A DNA stretch of 64,000 bases, from NCBI GenBank assembly GCA_029959285.1, contig JASCOE010000001.1:558001-622000 (forward strand). The letters run 5' to 3'. Position 1 is the first letter of the stretch. Each line of letters begins with the position of its first letter. Below the pieces are notes generated by a model that worked only from the letters and a program-made list of their open reading frames with translations, searched no databases and was not told the origin of the DNA. This DNA comes from Flavobacteriaceae bacterium PS02337 (GTDB lineage Bacteria; Bacteroidota; Bacteroidia; Flavobacteriales; Flavobacteriaceae). The position numbers and the translations under genes were made by a program. Positions 18,311-25,683 of this stretch are shown piece after piece.

Positions 18311-19395
18311 TATTTATCCAATAAAATTGAAATAATTCTTTCCGATGCTTTTCCGTCCCATAATTCTGGAATACTGCTTTTTCTAGCGCCATTTTGTAAA
18401 AATGAACCAAAAACTTTTTTCAGATTTTCAAAAGAAGTACCTACAATTGTGTTTGTTCCAATAGTTTCTGTTTCAGGTCTTTCGGTATTATCTCGCATCG
18501 TAAAACATGGAATTCCAAGAACGGTTGTTTCTTCAGAAATTCCGCCGCTGTCTGTAATAACTGCAAAACTGTTTTTGATTAAATACATAAAATTCAGATA
18601 ACCTTGAGGCGAAACAAAAATGATGTTTTTGAACTCGATTTTGCTTTCGCTTAAAATTGCCTGTGTTCTCGGATGAATTGGGAAAATTATTTTTTTATCA
18701 TTTACTAAAGAATCAATTCCGTGAAGCAAATCGATAAGCGATGAAACTTCATCAACATTTGCTGGACGATGCAACGTTAAAATGATATAATTTTTTTCTT
18801 GTAATTGATGTTCATTCCAAAAATCTGGCGCCGAACTTCTATCAATATTCTGGTATAAAGTATCGATCATAACATTCCCCACAAAATGTACATTTTTTGG
18901 ATCTGAGCCTAATTTCAATAAATTTTCTGAAGCCGATGTTGAGGTTGTAAAAAAGTAATCTGTAATACTGTCCGTCAGTATTCGGTTGATTTCTTCAGGC
19001 ATTGTTAAATCTCCAGAACGAATTCCGGCTTCAACATGTGCTACTTTTGTGTTGCATTTTTTTGCCACAATTGAGCATGCCATCGTTGAGTTAACGTCGC
19101 CAACAACCAAAACCAAATCGCACGGATTTCGAAGTAATTCTTTTTCAAAAGCAATCATAATTGCGGCTGTTTGTTCAGCTTGTGAACCGCTTTTTACTTC
19201 CAAATTTACATCTGGTTGCGGAATATTTAATTCCTCAAAAAAAGTATCGCTTAAGTTTTTATCATAATGCTGACCGGTGTGCACCAAACGAAATGAGATA
19301 TCAAAACCTTCACTTTGCTTGCTTTTGATAGCATTAATAATAGGTGCTATTTTTATAAAGTTTGGCCTTGCACCTGCAATTATGGTAATTTTCAT
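18310..19395 (-). CDS. wecB: UDP-N-acetylglucosamine 2-epimerase (non-hydrolysing)
   Basis: This 361-residue cytosolic enzyme interconverts UDP-GlcNAc and UDP-ManNAc. The sequence shows ITIIAGARPNFIKIAP at the N-terminus, LVHTGQHYDKNLSDTFFEEL, VVGDVNSTMACSIVAKK, HVEAGIRSGD and MPEEINRILTDSI, and the C-terminal FAVITDSGGISEETTVLGIP with TMRDNTERPET. All are hallmarks of WecB/MnaA. The usual partner, UDP-ManNAc dehydrogenase, is not in the window. It has its own promoter at 19432-19439 and shares its mRNA with the downstream WbuB-like transferase. Confidence 0.96.
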   Translation of the reverse strand: MKITIIAGARPNFIKIAPIINAIKSKQSEGFDISFRLVHTGQHYDKNLSDTFFEELNIPQPDVNLEVKSGSQAEQTAAIMIAFEKELLRNPCDLVLVVGDVNSTMACSIVAKKCNTKVAHVEAGIRSGDLTMPEEINRILTDSITDYFFTTSTSASENLLKLGSDPKNVHFVGNVMIDTLYQNIDRSSAPDFWNEHQLQEKNYIILTLHRPANVDEVSSLIDLLHGIDSLVNDKKIIFPIHPRTQAILSESKIEFKNIIFVSPQGYLNFMYLIKNSFAVITDSGGISEETTVLGIPCFTMRDNTERPETETIGTNTIVGTSFENLKKVFGSFLQNGARKSSIPELWDGKASERIISILLDK

Positions 19396-19431
19396 AGATT
19401 CTTTCTAAAAACTTTCTTTGGCAAAAGTAAA

Positions 19432-19439
19432 GTTTAAAT
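19432..19439 (-). promoter_or_regulatory. Promoter -7 element for wecB
   Basis: The minus strand reads TACTTTTG, matching TAnnTTTG, 36 bases before the wecB ATG. It lies downstream of the palindrome cluster, so wecB does not need read-through from the ORF6N gene. Confidence 0.65.
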
Positions 19440-19506
19440 TGGAATCTAGATAAATTGGAAGATTTAGTTATGTTTAAAATTCAAATTTTGAAAAGGATTA
19501 TAAAAG

Positions 19507-19549
19507 CTTGAAGATTGGAGATCACAATTTGTGATCTCCAATCTTCAAG
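19507..19549. repeat. 43-base perfect palindrome (palindrome 1 of the ORF6N cluster)
   Basis: Two 21-base arms flank a single central T at 19528; every arm base pairs. The core GATCACAA-T-TTGTGATC is the A/T variant of the GTCGCAA-T-TTGCGAC core found nearby. It shares the seven bases CTTCAAG with palindrome 2. Confidence 0.9.
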
Positions 19550-19572
19550 GTCGCAATTTGCGACCTTGAAGA
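19542..19572. repeat. 31-base perfect palindrome (palindrome 2), with flanking homology to the ORF6N gene
   Basis: The core AAGGTCGCAA-T-TTGCGACCTT is identical to the one inside the ORF6N gene at 19973-20005. To its right, 19573-19600 also aligns with 20006-20034 of the gene. Over about 43 columns I count six substitutions and one deletion. This stretch is thus a decayed copy of gene-internal sequence in the same orientation. Confidence 0.85.
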
Positions 19573-19604
19573 ATTGCATCATTTTCAATAAGTTAAAATA
19601 TAGA

Positions 19605-19631
19605 CTTGAAGTCACAATTTGTGACCTCAAG
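19605..19631. repeat. 27-base imperfect palindrome (palindrome 3)
   Basis: Thirteen-base arms around a central T at 19618 pair at all but one position. The core is AGTCACAA-T-TTGTGACC, the G/C-to-A/T variant of the shared motif. Confidence 0.8.
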
Positions 19632-19632
19632 T

Positions 19633-19661
19633 TTTCAAGGTCGCAATTTGTGACCTTAAAG
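19633..19661. repeat. 29-base imperfect palindrome (palindrome 4) next to the ORF6N stop codon
   Basis: The centre is T at 19647. The arms hold AAGGTCGCAA on one side and TTGTGACCTT on the other, so it is a hybrid of the two core variants, with three non-complementary arm positions. It lies 10 bases past the ORF6N stop and could act as its terminator. Confidence 0.75.
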
Positions 19662-19671
19662 ATTTATAAAT

Positions 19672-20202
19672 TTATTTTTTATAACCAATCTTAACTCTTT
19701 CAGACTCGTTTTCTTTTTTCTCCGTTAATTCATCTAAATAAGAAAAAACCAATTCAATATTTTTATCGTGATTTTCTAACTTCTTTTGAATCTGAAGTAT
19801 ATCAACTTTAATTTCTGTTGTGTCCAAAAGCATTTGTCTCACTTTCGTGAAAATCCTCATGATTTGAATATTGGTTTGAATGGCTTTATCGCTTTTTAGA
19901 ACGCTTGATAACATTAAAATTCCATGTTCTGTGAAAACAGATGGAAGATATTTTTGATGTTCTCCTCTTCCTTTCTTTAAGGTCGCAATTTGCGACCTTA
20001 AAGAATTGTATTCATTTTCAGTTAGTTGAAACATAAAATCTTCTGGAAATCTTGATAAATTTCTTTTTACTTGTTCATTTAGTCTTTTAGTTTCAACATC
20101 ATAAAGAGAAGCTAGATCACTATCCAGCATCACTTTTTGACCACGGATAAAATATATTTTATTAGAAATTGTTTCTTCAGAAAGTAAAGAAGTATTGTCC
20201 AT
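19672..20202 (-). CDS. ORF6N-domain DNA-binding protein
   Basis: This 176-residue protein carries an ORF6N domain (about residues 12-110). The segments YFIRGQKVMLDSDLASLYDV, TKRLNEQVKRNLSRFP, FMFQLTENEY and YLPSVFTEHGILMLSSVLKS are the family's conserved blocks. ORF6N is a KilA-N-associated putative DNA-binding domain known from phages and from many copies in Bacteroidota chromosomes. A predicted coiled coil (about 125-170) follows. No other phage gene is nearby. Residues 66-77 are encoded by a 33-base perfect palindrome, and related palindromes lie just past the stop. It interrupts the minus-strand polysaccharide genes and has its own promoter, so it is probably an insertion. Confidence 0.92.
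   Translation of the reverse strand: MDNTSLLSEETISNKIYFIRGQKVMLDSDLASLYDVETKRLNEQVKRNLSRFPEDFMFQLTENEYNSLRSQIATLKKGRGEHQKYLPSVFTEHGILMLSSVLKSDKAIQTNIQIMRIFTKVRQMLLDTTEIKVDILQIQKKLENHDKNIELVFSYLDELTEKKENESERVKIGYKK
19973..20005. repeat. 33-base perfect palindrome inside the ORF6N coding sequence
   Basis: Sixteen-base arms flank a central T at 19989, with core AAGGTCGCAA-T-TTGCGACCTT. It encodes residues 66-77 (NSLRSQIATLKK) of the ORF6N protein. The same core recurs at 19542-19572 and, as variants, in three more palindromes downstream of the gene. Confidence 0.9.
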
Positions 20203-20221
20203 AAGTTTTTATTAGAAAAAA

Positions 20222-20229
20222 CAAATGTA
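20222..20229 (-). promoter_or_regulatory. Promoter -7 element for the ORF6N gene
   Basis: The minus strand reads TACATTTG, matching TAnnTTTG, 19 bases before the ORF6N ATG. It lies in the 42-base gap after the CapK-like gene. Confidence 0.65.
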
Positions 20230-20244
20230 AGATTTTATTTATAT

Positions 20245-21555
20245 TCATAAATAAGATTGAAACTGTTTTAATTTCCCGCGATTGGATCTTTCTAAAACAG
20301 TTTTTCGTATAAAAGTGAAGTTTAAATTGGGTTCTAAATACAAATCTATTGCTTCTTTTATTTTTTTAATTTGTTCTGAAACTAATGCTGTATCAGAAAC
20401 ATATTCAATTTCAAAAGAATCTAATTTTGTTTGTTTGATGATAAATTCTTTTACGTTTCCATCATCTTCAATAATACTTTTGGTTACGTAATAAAAGGTC
20501 AGTCCAGGCGATTTTTTGCCACTTGGTAAAATTGCAACGTCATTGGTTCTTCCAATTAGTTTTTTGAGAATTGGTTTTTGTGGTGTACTTTTTTCATCCA
20601 AAATTCCGATGTCGCCAATTTCATATCGTATAAAAGGATTGGCTTTATTGAATAATGAAGTAATTACAATTTTTCCTTCTGTTCCATGTGGAACAGGATT
20701 GTTGTCTTCGTCTAAAATCTCAACAAACAGCGTTTCTGAGTTTACTTGCCATTGACGTTCAGGATTTTCAAAAGCAATTAAATCCAATTCAGAAGCGCCA
20801 TATTCTCTTATAATTGGAATTCCGAATTGTTTTTCGAGTAGTTTTTTATCCGATTCAAAAAGCATTTCAGAAGTAACAAAACAAGCTTTTAAAGTCGGAC
20901 AAACTTCATTCAAAACTATATTTTTTTGTTCTAAAAATTTAGCAAATAAAACTATAGAACTTGTATAACCATTGATATAATTGAATTTTTTCGATTTGAA
21001 TTTCTGTAGAAATTTTTCTAAAACTTCATCAGATAAATCAAAAACGGGAAAACGAAAACGATTCGTGAGAAAATCTTTGAAACGCTCTTTTTGGTATCCA
21101 ATAAAATCTAATGGAATTCCGTAAAAACGCGCTTGATACGAATGATTAAAATCAATTCCAAACCAGCCAAAACGCATTATAATTGAAGACCAAGTTAAAG
21201 CATGAGAATATTTATCTTTAGCAAAAACAAATGGAGTTCCGCTAGATCCGGAAGTTTTGTTGAGGTAAATATTTTTTTTGGAATATCCTTTTGAAAGTCT
21301 TTCTTCAAGAGGTTTTTGAAGATTCTGTTTGTTCAAAATTGGTAAATCTTCCCAGTTTTCAACAGTTTTATTTCCAACCAAATTTTTGTAAAACGAATTG
21401 TTATTCAGATGAAAATCAACGATTTCTTTCTTTTTATTTTGAAGGAAAAGAGTATATTCTTCTTCAGACAGATTGATAATTTTCTCCAATTCAGATTTGG
21501 CTTTCTTTATCGGAAAACCATTTAATCGAAGAGAAATATCAAATAAAGAAATCAT
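20245..21555 (-). CDS. CapK/PaaK-like adenylate-forming enzyme
   Basis: This 436-residue protein belongs to the phenylacetate-CoA-ligase-like group often found in capsule loci as CapK. It shows the ATP-binding loop NKTSGSSGTPFVFAKD, IREYGASELDLIAFE at the adenylate site, and the hinge ITSLFNKANPFIRYEIGDIG. The C-terminal catalytic Lys is probably in NRGKLKQFQ. Enzymes of this group activate a carboxylic acid; in polysaccharide loci they are thought to prepare acyl decorations, but substrates are mostly unproven. It is the most upstream gene of the minus-strand half. Confidence 0.85.
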   Translation of the reverse strand: MISLFDISLRLNGFPIKKAKSELEKIINLSEEEYTLFLQNKKKEIVDFHLNNNSFYKNLVGNKTVENWEDLPILNKQNLQKPLEERLSKGYSKKNIYLNKTSGSSGTPFVFAKDKYSHALTWSSIIMRFGWFGIDFNHSYQARFYGIPLDFIGYQKERFKDFLTNRFRFPVFDLSDEVLEKFLQKFKSKKFNYINGYTSSIVLFAKFLEQKNIVLNEVCPTLKACFVTSEMLFESDKKLLEKQFGIPIIREYGASELDLIAFENPERQWQVNSETLFVEILDEDNNPVPHGTEGKIVITSLFNKANPFIRYEIGDIGILDEKSTPQKPILKKLIGRTNDVAILPSGKKSPGLTFYYVTKSIIEDDGNVKEFIIKQTKLDSFEIEYVSDTALVSEQIKKIKEAIDLYLEPNLNFTFIRKTVLERSNRGKLKQFQSYL

Positions 21556-21656
21556 TTGGAGATAAATTTTTCATCAAAAATAATATTTAGCCTTTACTAT
21601 TAAACATTAAAGGTTAAGTTTTTGAGATTTAATTATTTTTTAAGTTCAAAAGCAAT

Positions 21657-21664
21657 TATTTTTG
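21657..21664 (+). promoter_or_regulatory. Promoter -7 element for purD
   Basis: TATTTTTG matches TAnnTTTG 26 bases before the purD ATG at 21691. It lies within the longer open frame that begins at 21622, which argues against that start. Confidence 0.6.
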
Positions 21665-21690
21665 CACCACAACTAAAATACAACAACACC

Positions 21691-22965
21691 ATGACAATTT
21701 TATTATTGGGATCAGGCGGAAGAGAGCATGCATTTGCATGGAAAATGACTCAGAGTCCGCTTTGCGAAAAACTTTTTGTAGTACCTGGAAATGCAGGAAC
21801 CGCTGCAATTGCTGAAAATGTGGCAATTTCTGCGACAGATTTTGAAGCCGTAAAAGCTTTAGTACTTAAAGAAAATATAAGTTTAGTAGTTGTAGGACCT
21901 GAAGATCCGTTGGTAAAAGGTATTTACGATTATTTCAAAAACGACGAAAGTTTAAAACATATTCCAGTTATCGGGCCATCTAAATTAGGTGCTCAATTAG
22001 AAGGAAGTAAAGAATTTGCCAAAGAATTCTTGATAAAACATAATATTCCAACAGCTGCATACGATAGTTTTACTGCAGAAACAGTTGAAAAAGGATGTGA
22101 TTTCTTAGAAACATTACAACCGCCTTACGTTTTAAAAGCAGATGGTTTAGCAGCAGGAAAGGGAGTTTTGATTATTCAAGATCTTGAAGAAGCAAAAACG
22201 GAATTGAGAAACATGTTGGTTCATTCAAAATTTGGTGAGGCAAGTTCTAAAGTTGTTATCGAAGAATTTTTGGACGGAATCGAATTAAGCTGTTTCGTTT
22301 TAACTGACGGAAAAAACTATAAAATTCTTCCAACGGCAAAAGATTACAAAAGAATTGGCGAAGGCGATACAGGTTTAAATACAGGCGGAATGGGAGCAGT
22401 TTCTCCAGTTCCTTATGTTGATGCTGTTTTAATGGAAAAAATTGAAACTCGTATTGTAAAACCAACAATCGAAGGTTTCCAAAAAGACGGAATCGAATAT
22501 AAAGGTTTTGTTTTTATTGGTTTAATCAATGTGAAAAACGAACCAATCGTTATTGAATACAACGTTAGAATGGGAGATCCGGAAACCGAAGTTGTAGTTC
22601 CGAGATTGAAATCAGATTTAGTAGAATTGTTTTTGTCTGTTGCAGATCAGAAATTAGGAGATTTCAATTTAGAAGTTGATCCAAGAAGTGCTACAACAGT
22701 AATGTTAGTTTCTGGTGGATATCCTGAAGATTTCGAAAAAGGAAAAGTAATTTCTGGTTTAGAAAATGTTACAGATTCAATTGTTTTTCATGCGGGAACA
22801 AAATTAGATAACGGAAATGTGGTTACTAATGGAGGACGTGTAATTGCAGTGACATCTTACGGAGATAATTTCCAAGAGGCCATAAAAAAATCTTACCAAA
22901 ACATAGATAAACTAAGCTTTGATAAGATGTATTTTAGAAAAGATATCGGCTTCGATCTAATTTAA
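21691..22965 (+). CDS. purD: Phosphoribosylamine-glycine ligase
   Basis: This 424-residue enzyme catalyses the second step of de novo purine synthesis, joining glycine to phosphoribosylamine with ATP. The ATG at 21691 begins [19 protein letters not shown], the usual PurD N-terminus; an in-frame TTG at 21622 adds nothing conserved and precedes the promoter element. [32 protein letters not shown] (ATP-grasp), [12 protein letters not shown] and [12 protein letters not shown] (metal site) are clear. It is monocistronic and closed by a terminator shared with the opposite gene. Confidence 0.97.
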   Translation: MTILLLGSGGREHAFAWKMTQSPLCEKLFVVPGNAGTAAIAENVAISATDFEAVKALVLKENISLVVVGPEDPLVKGIYDYFKNDESLKHIPVIGPSKLGAQLEGSKEFAKEFLIKHNIPTAAYDSFTAETVEKGCDFLETLQPPYVLKADGLAAGKGVLIIQDLEEAKTELRNMLVHSKFGEASSKVVIEEFLDGIELSCFVLTDGKNYKILPTAKDYKRIGEGDTGLNTGGMGAVSPVPYVDAVLMEKIETRIVKPTIEGFQKDGIEYKGFVFIGLINVKNEPIVIEYNVRMGDPETEVVVPRLKSDLVELFLSVADQKLGDFNLEVDPRSATTVMLVSGGYPEDFEKGKVISGLENVTDSIVFHAGTKLDNGNVVTNGGRVIAVTSYGDNFQEAIKKSYQNIDKLSFDKMYFRKDIGFDLI

Positions 22966-22977
22966 AAATAAAATTTG

Positions 22978-23004
22978 CCAACCCTTTTTAATTAAAGGGT
23001 TTGG
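22978..23004. terminator. Bidirectional terminator between purD and a small membrane protein gene
   Basis: CCAACCCTTT (22978-22987) pairs with AAAGGGTTTGG (22994-23004) with one bulged T, followed by TTTTTA. It is shared by two converging genes. Confidence 0.75.
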
Positions 23005-23010
23005 TTTTTA

Positions 23011-23241
23011 TTATTTTAAAAATGAGTGAGCTGTAGTATCTTGGTTTTCAGTTCCAGCGTCATCAAAAATACGTAATTGTTTAATCCAATAAACGATTGC
23101 GCATGCACAGATGATCATAAAAATCCAGTTAATTGTGTTTGCACCAAACCATGTTTTTAATTCTAAATGACGTAAAAAGTCAAGAGGAGCAAACAAGATG
23201 TTAACGAATAAGTATTGAATTCCTTCGAAAAAAGCTTTCAT
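23011..23241 (-). CDS. Small conserved membrane protein (DUF6341-like)
   Basis: This 76-residue protein with one or two hydrophobic segments (IQYLFVNILFAPLDFL and TINWIFMIICACAIVYWI) is a small flavobacterial family that I believe is DUF6341. Its function is not known. It is encoded divergently from a DUF6427-type membrane protein, an arrangement I recall from other flavobacteria next to upp. The C-terminal tail is short and acidic, probably cytosolic. Confidence 0.75.
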   Translation of the reverse strand: MKAFFEGIQYLFVNILFAPLDFLRHLELKTWFGANTINWIFMIICACAIVYWIKQLRIFDDAGTENQDTTAHSFLK

Positions 23242-23380
23242 AAATTTTAAAATTATATGTTATTTATGTTGTGTAATATCTTGAGATAAAATTCGGCGAA
23301 CCAAATCTTTTTTCAACTTGTTAGGTTTTTCCTTTTAAACAAGTATTATCTTTACAACCACAAAAGTATAAAATATCCTT

Positions 23381-24310
23381 ATGATAACAAGTGTTTTTAA
23401 AAAATCTACGCCATTAAATTATTCCTTGGTTGTAATTTTAATACTGGTTTTCTTTTTTATGTTCCAAATTAAAGACCCATCTTGGGTTAGTTCTTATTTT
23501 TTGGCTTTCCAAAAAGTGAGTTTATTATGCTTTATTTTGGCGTCTTTTTTTATGATTAATTTTGTTGTAAAAAAGAACGGACTTAGTAAAGACAATGGTT
23601 ACGCGATACTTTTCTATTTATTATTTCTATTATTTTTCCCAACAATATTTAACAATCCGAACGTTATTTATGCCAACTTTTTTATCTTGTTGGCACTTCG
23701 AAGATTAATTTCATTACAATCTTTAAAAGCGTCAAAAGAAAAAATATTCGATGCCGCATTTTGGATTTTTGTAGCTTCTTTATTTCAATTTTGGAGTATT
23801 TTGTTCTTGATATTGGTTTATATTTCAATAGTTTTTCACGTTTCGCGCGATTATAGAAACTGGGTTTTGCCTTTTATTGCACTTTTAGCGGTGGCAATTT
23901 TATTCTATATGACCTCTTTAATTTTTAATATTGATGTCGTATCTTTTTTTAACGAAAGAGCTGTAATCGATTTTAGAATTGATTATTTTAAAAATAATTA
24001 CGAAAATGCGGCACTTTCAATATATACAGCAGTTGCTTTATTTTTTGTTACTTCTATGTTGATGACTTTGTCAAATAGACCACAGATTGTTCATTCTTCA
24101 TACAAAAAAGTGGTAGCGTACTTTTTTATTGCTGTTTTGGTTTTCATTATTTCGCCAAACAAAAGCAACGATTTATTGTTATTTAGCATAGCTCCATTGA
24201 CGATTATGGCAGCGGGTCATGTTGAATATATGCAGCAAAAACTAAATAACGAAATTGTTTATTATACGCTGATTGTGTGTAGTTTAATTACTTTTTTCTT
24301 GCAGTTATAA
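23381..24310 (+). CDS. Polytopic membrane protein (DUF6427-like)
   Basis: This 309-residue protein has about 9-10 hydrophobic helices and almost no soluble part. The opening MITSVFKKSTPLNYS and the segment FFPTIFNNPNVIYANFFILLA (shortened here) fit a flavobacterial family that I believe is DUF6427; no function is assigned. The stop codon lies one base from the end of the converging upp gene, leaving no room for a terminator. An imperfect -7 element (TATCTTTA) lies upstream, near 23346-23353. Confidence 0.75.
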   Translation: MITSVFKKSTPLNYSLVVILILVFFFMFQIKDPSWVSSYFLAFQKVSLLCFILASFFMINFVVKKNGLSKDNGYAILFYLLFLLFFPTIFNNPNVIYANFFILLALRRLISLQSLKASKEKIFDAAFWIFVASLFQFWSILFLILVYISIVFHVSRDYRNWVLPFIALLAVAILFYMTSLIFNIDVVSFFNERAVIDFRIDYFKNNYENAALSIYTAVALFFVTSMLMTLSNRPQIVHSSYKKVVAYFFIAVLVFIISPNKSNDLLLFSIAPLTIMAAGHVEYMQQKLNNEIVYYTLIVCSLITFFLQL

Positions 24311-24311
24311 T

Positions 24312-24965
24312 TTACAATTTACTTCCATAAGCAAGATCACCAGCGTCGCCAAGTCCTGGAACAATGTAGTTTTTCTCGTTTAGTTTTTCGTCTAAAGAAG
24401 CAACCCACAAATGACAATTTTCAGGAAGATTTTCTTCAAGATGCGCAATTCCTTCTGGAGCAGCGATAACCACAACAATATGAAATTCTGTTGGAGTAGC
24501 ATTTTCCATTAATTTTTTATGAACAGCAACAATAGATTGTCCAGTTGCCAACATCGGATCTAGAAGTAAAACGGTTTTGTTGTTTAAGTTTGAAATGGCT
24601 TGATATTCAACTAAAATTTCGAACTCATCATCATTATTCGGGTGAAATCTGCAAGCCGAAACAAAGCTGTTTTCTGCATGATCAAAATAATTTAAAAAAC
24701 CGTTATGAAGCGGTAAACCAGCTCTTAAGATGGGACACAAAACCAAATCGGTTTCAATTTGAGTTGTTTTTTTAATGCCAAGCGGAGTTTGAATTTCAAC
24801 CTCTTTATAAGGTAAAATTTTACTTAATTCATAAGCCATAATTTCTCCAATGCGTTCGATATTTCTGCGAAAACGCATACTGTCATTCTGGACATTAACA
24901 TTTCTAATTTGACCTAAAAAATGATTAAGAACGCTATTATTCTCAGATATATAGTGGATTTTCAT
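24312..24965 (-). CDS. upp: Uracil phosphoribosyltransferase
   Basis: This 217-residue cytosolic salvage enzyme makes UMP from uracil and PRPP. CPILRAGLPLHNGFLNYFD is the UPRT-specific segment, and LLLDPMLATGQSIVAVHKK is the PRPP-binding loop, in which the usual DP-LATG pattern is intact. The C-terminal YIVPGLGDAGDLAYG closes over uracil and is diagnostic for the family. It is monocistronic and convergent with the DUF6427-like gene. Confidence 0.96.
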   Translation of the reverse strand: MKIHYISENNSVLNHFLGQIRNVNVQNDSMRFRRNIERIGEIMAYELSKILPYKEVEIQTPLGIKKTTQIETDLVLCPILRAGLPLHNGFLNYFDHAENSFVSACRFHPNNDDEFEILVEYQAISNLNNKTVLLLDPMLATGQSIVAVHKKLMENATPTEFHIVVVIAAPEGIAHLEENLPENCHLWVASLDEKLNEKNYIVPGLGDAGDLAYGSKL

Positions 24966-25047
24966 GGGGAAATATTAATTTATTAACGGATAAAGTTTAG
25001 AAAACGAAAAATAATTGCTTTTTTTCGCAGCATAAAAGTATAAAAAG

Positions 25048-25055
25048 TATCTTTG
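25048..25055 (+). promoter_or_regulatory. Promoter -7 element for the DUF4254 gene
   Basis: TATCTTTG matches TAnnTTTG 21 bases before the ATG at 25077. Confidence 0.65.
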
Positions 25056-25076
25056 TAACTCTAAAAAAATAAATAC

Positions 25077-25682
25077 ATGTTTTCAAAATTAGCATATTCT
25101 GTTTTCGAGCAAAGTATCAAAGATTATCATCAATTTGATAATGTTGACCAGCCGATCAATAATCCTTATCCAAAAGATAAGTTCGAGCATTTGTTATATC
25201 TAAAAAATTGGATTGATACCGTTCAATGGCATTTTGAAGATATTATTCGTGATCCGCAAATTGATCCAGTTGCAGCTTTAACTTTAAAAAGAAGAATTGA
25301 TGCATCAAATCAGGAACGTACTGATATGGTGGAATACATTGATAGTTACTTTTTGCAAAAATACAGCGATATTAAAGCTAAAGACGGAGCAAAAATCAAT
25401 TCTGAAAGTCCGGCTTGGGCATTTGACAGATTGTCTATTTTGGCTTTAAAAATTTATCATATGCACGAAGAAGCTACACGTGCTGAAGCTTCTCAAGAAC
25501 ATAGAGATAAATGTCAAGAAAAATTAAATATTCTTTTAGAGCAAAGAACAGATTTATCTACAGCAATTGAAGAATTATTGACAGATATCGAAAGTGGAGA
25601 AAAATTCATGAAAGTGTACAAACAAATGAAAATGTACAACGACGATGATTTGAACCCAGTTTTGTATCAAAACAAAAAATAA
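25077..25682 (+). CDS. DUF4254 family protein
   Basis: This 201-residue, mostly helical cytosolic protein matches the Bacteroidota family DUF4254, with conserved segments WHFEDIIRDPQIDP, LKRRIDASNQERTD and MHEEATRAEAS. No activity is established. It sits 1 base before a heptosyltransferase-like gene and shares its promoter, a pairing that suggests a role linked to lipopolysaccharide core assembly; this is inference from context only. Confidence 0.85.
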   Translation: MFSKLAYSVFEQSIKDYHQFDNVDQPINNPYPKDKFEHLLYLKNWIDTVQWHFEDIIRDPQIDPVAALTLKRRIDASNQERTDMVEYIDSYFLQKYSDIKAKDGAKINSESPAWAFDRLSILALKIYHMHEEATRAEASQEHRDKCQEKLNILLEQRTDLSTAIEELLTDIESGEKFMKVYKQMKMYNDDDLNPVLYQNKK

Positions 25683-25683
25683 T

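Noticed and set aside
19633-19671. Palindromes after the ORF6N gene as ordinary terminators only.
   Set aside because: Palindrome 4 may well terminate transcription, but four palindromes sharing a core with the gene's interior, without T-runs after most, are not explained by termination.
17123-21555. Prophage or integrated plasmid around the ORF6N gene.
   Set aside because: ORF6N domains occur in phages, but all surrounding genes are polysaccharide enzymes and no integrase, capsid, replication or tRNA attachment site is seen.
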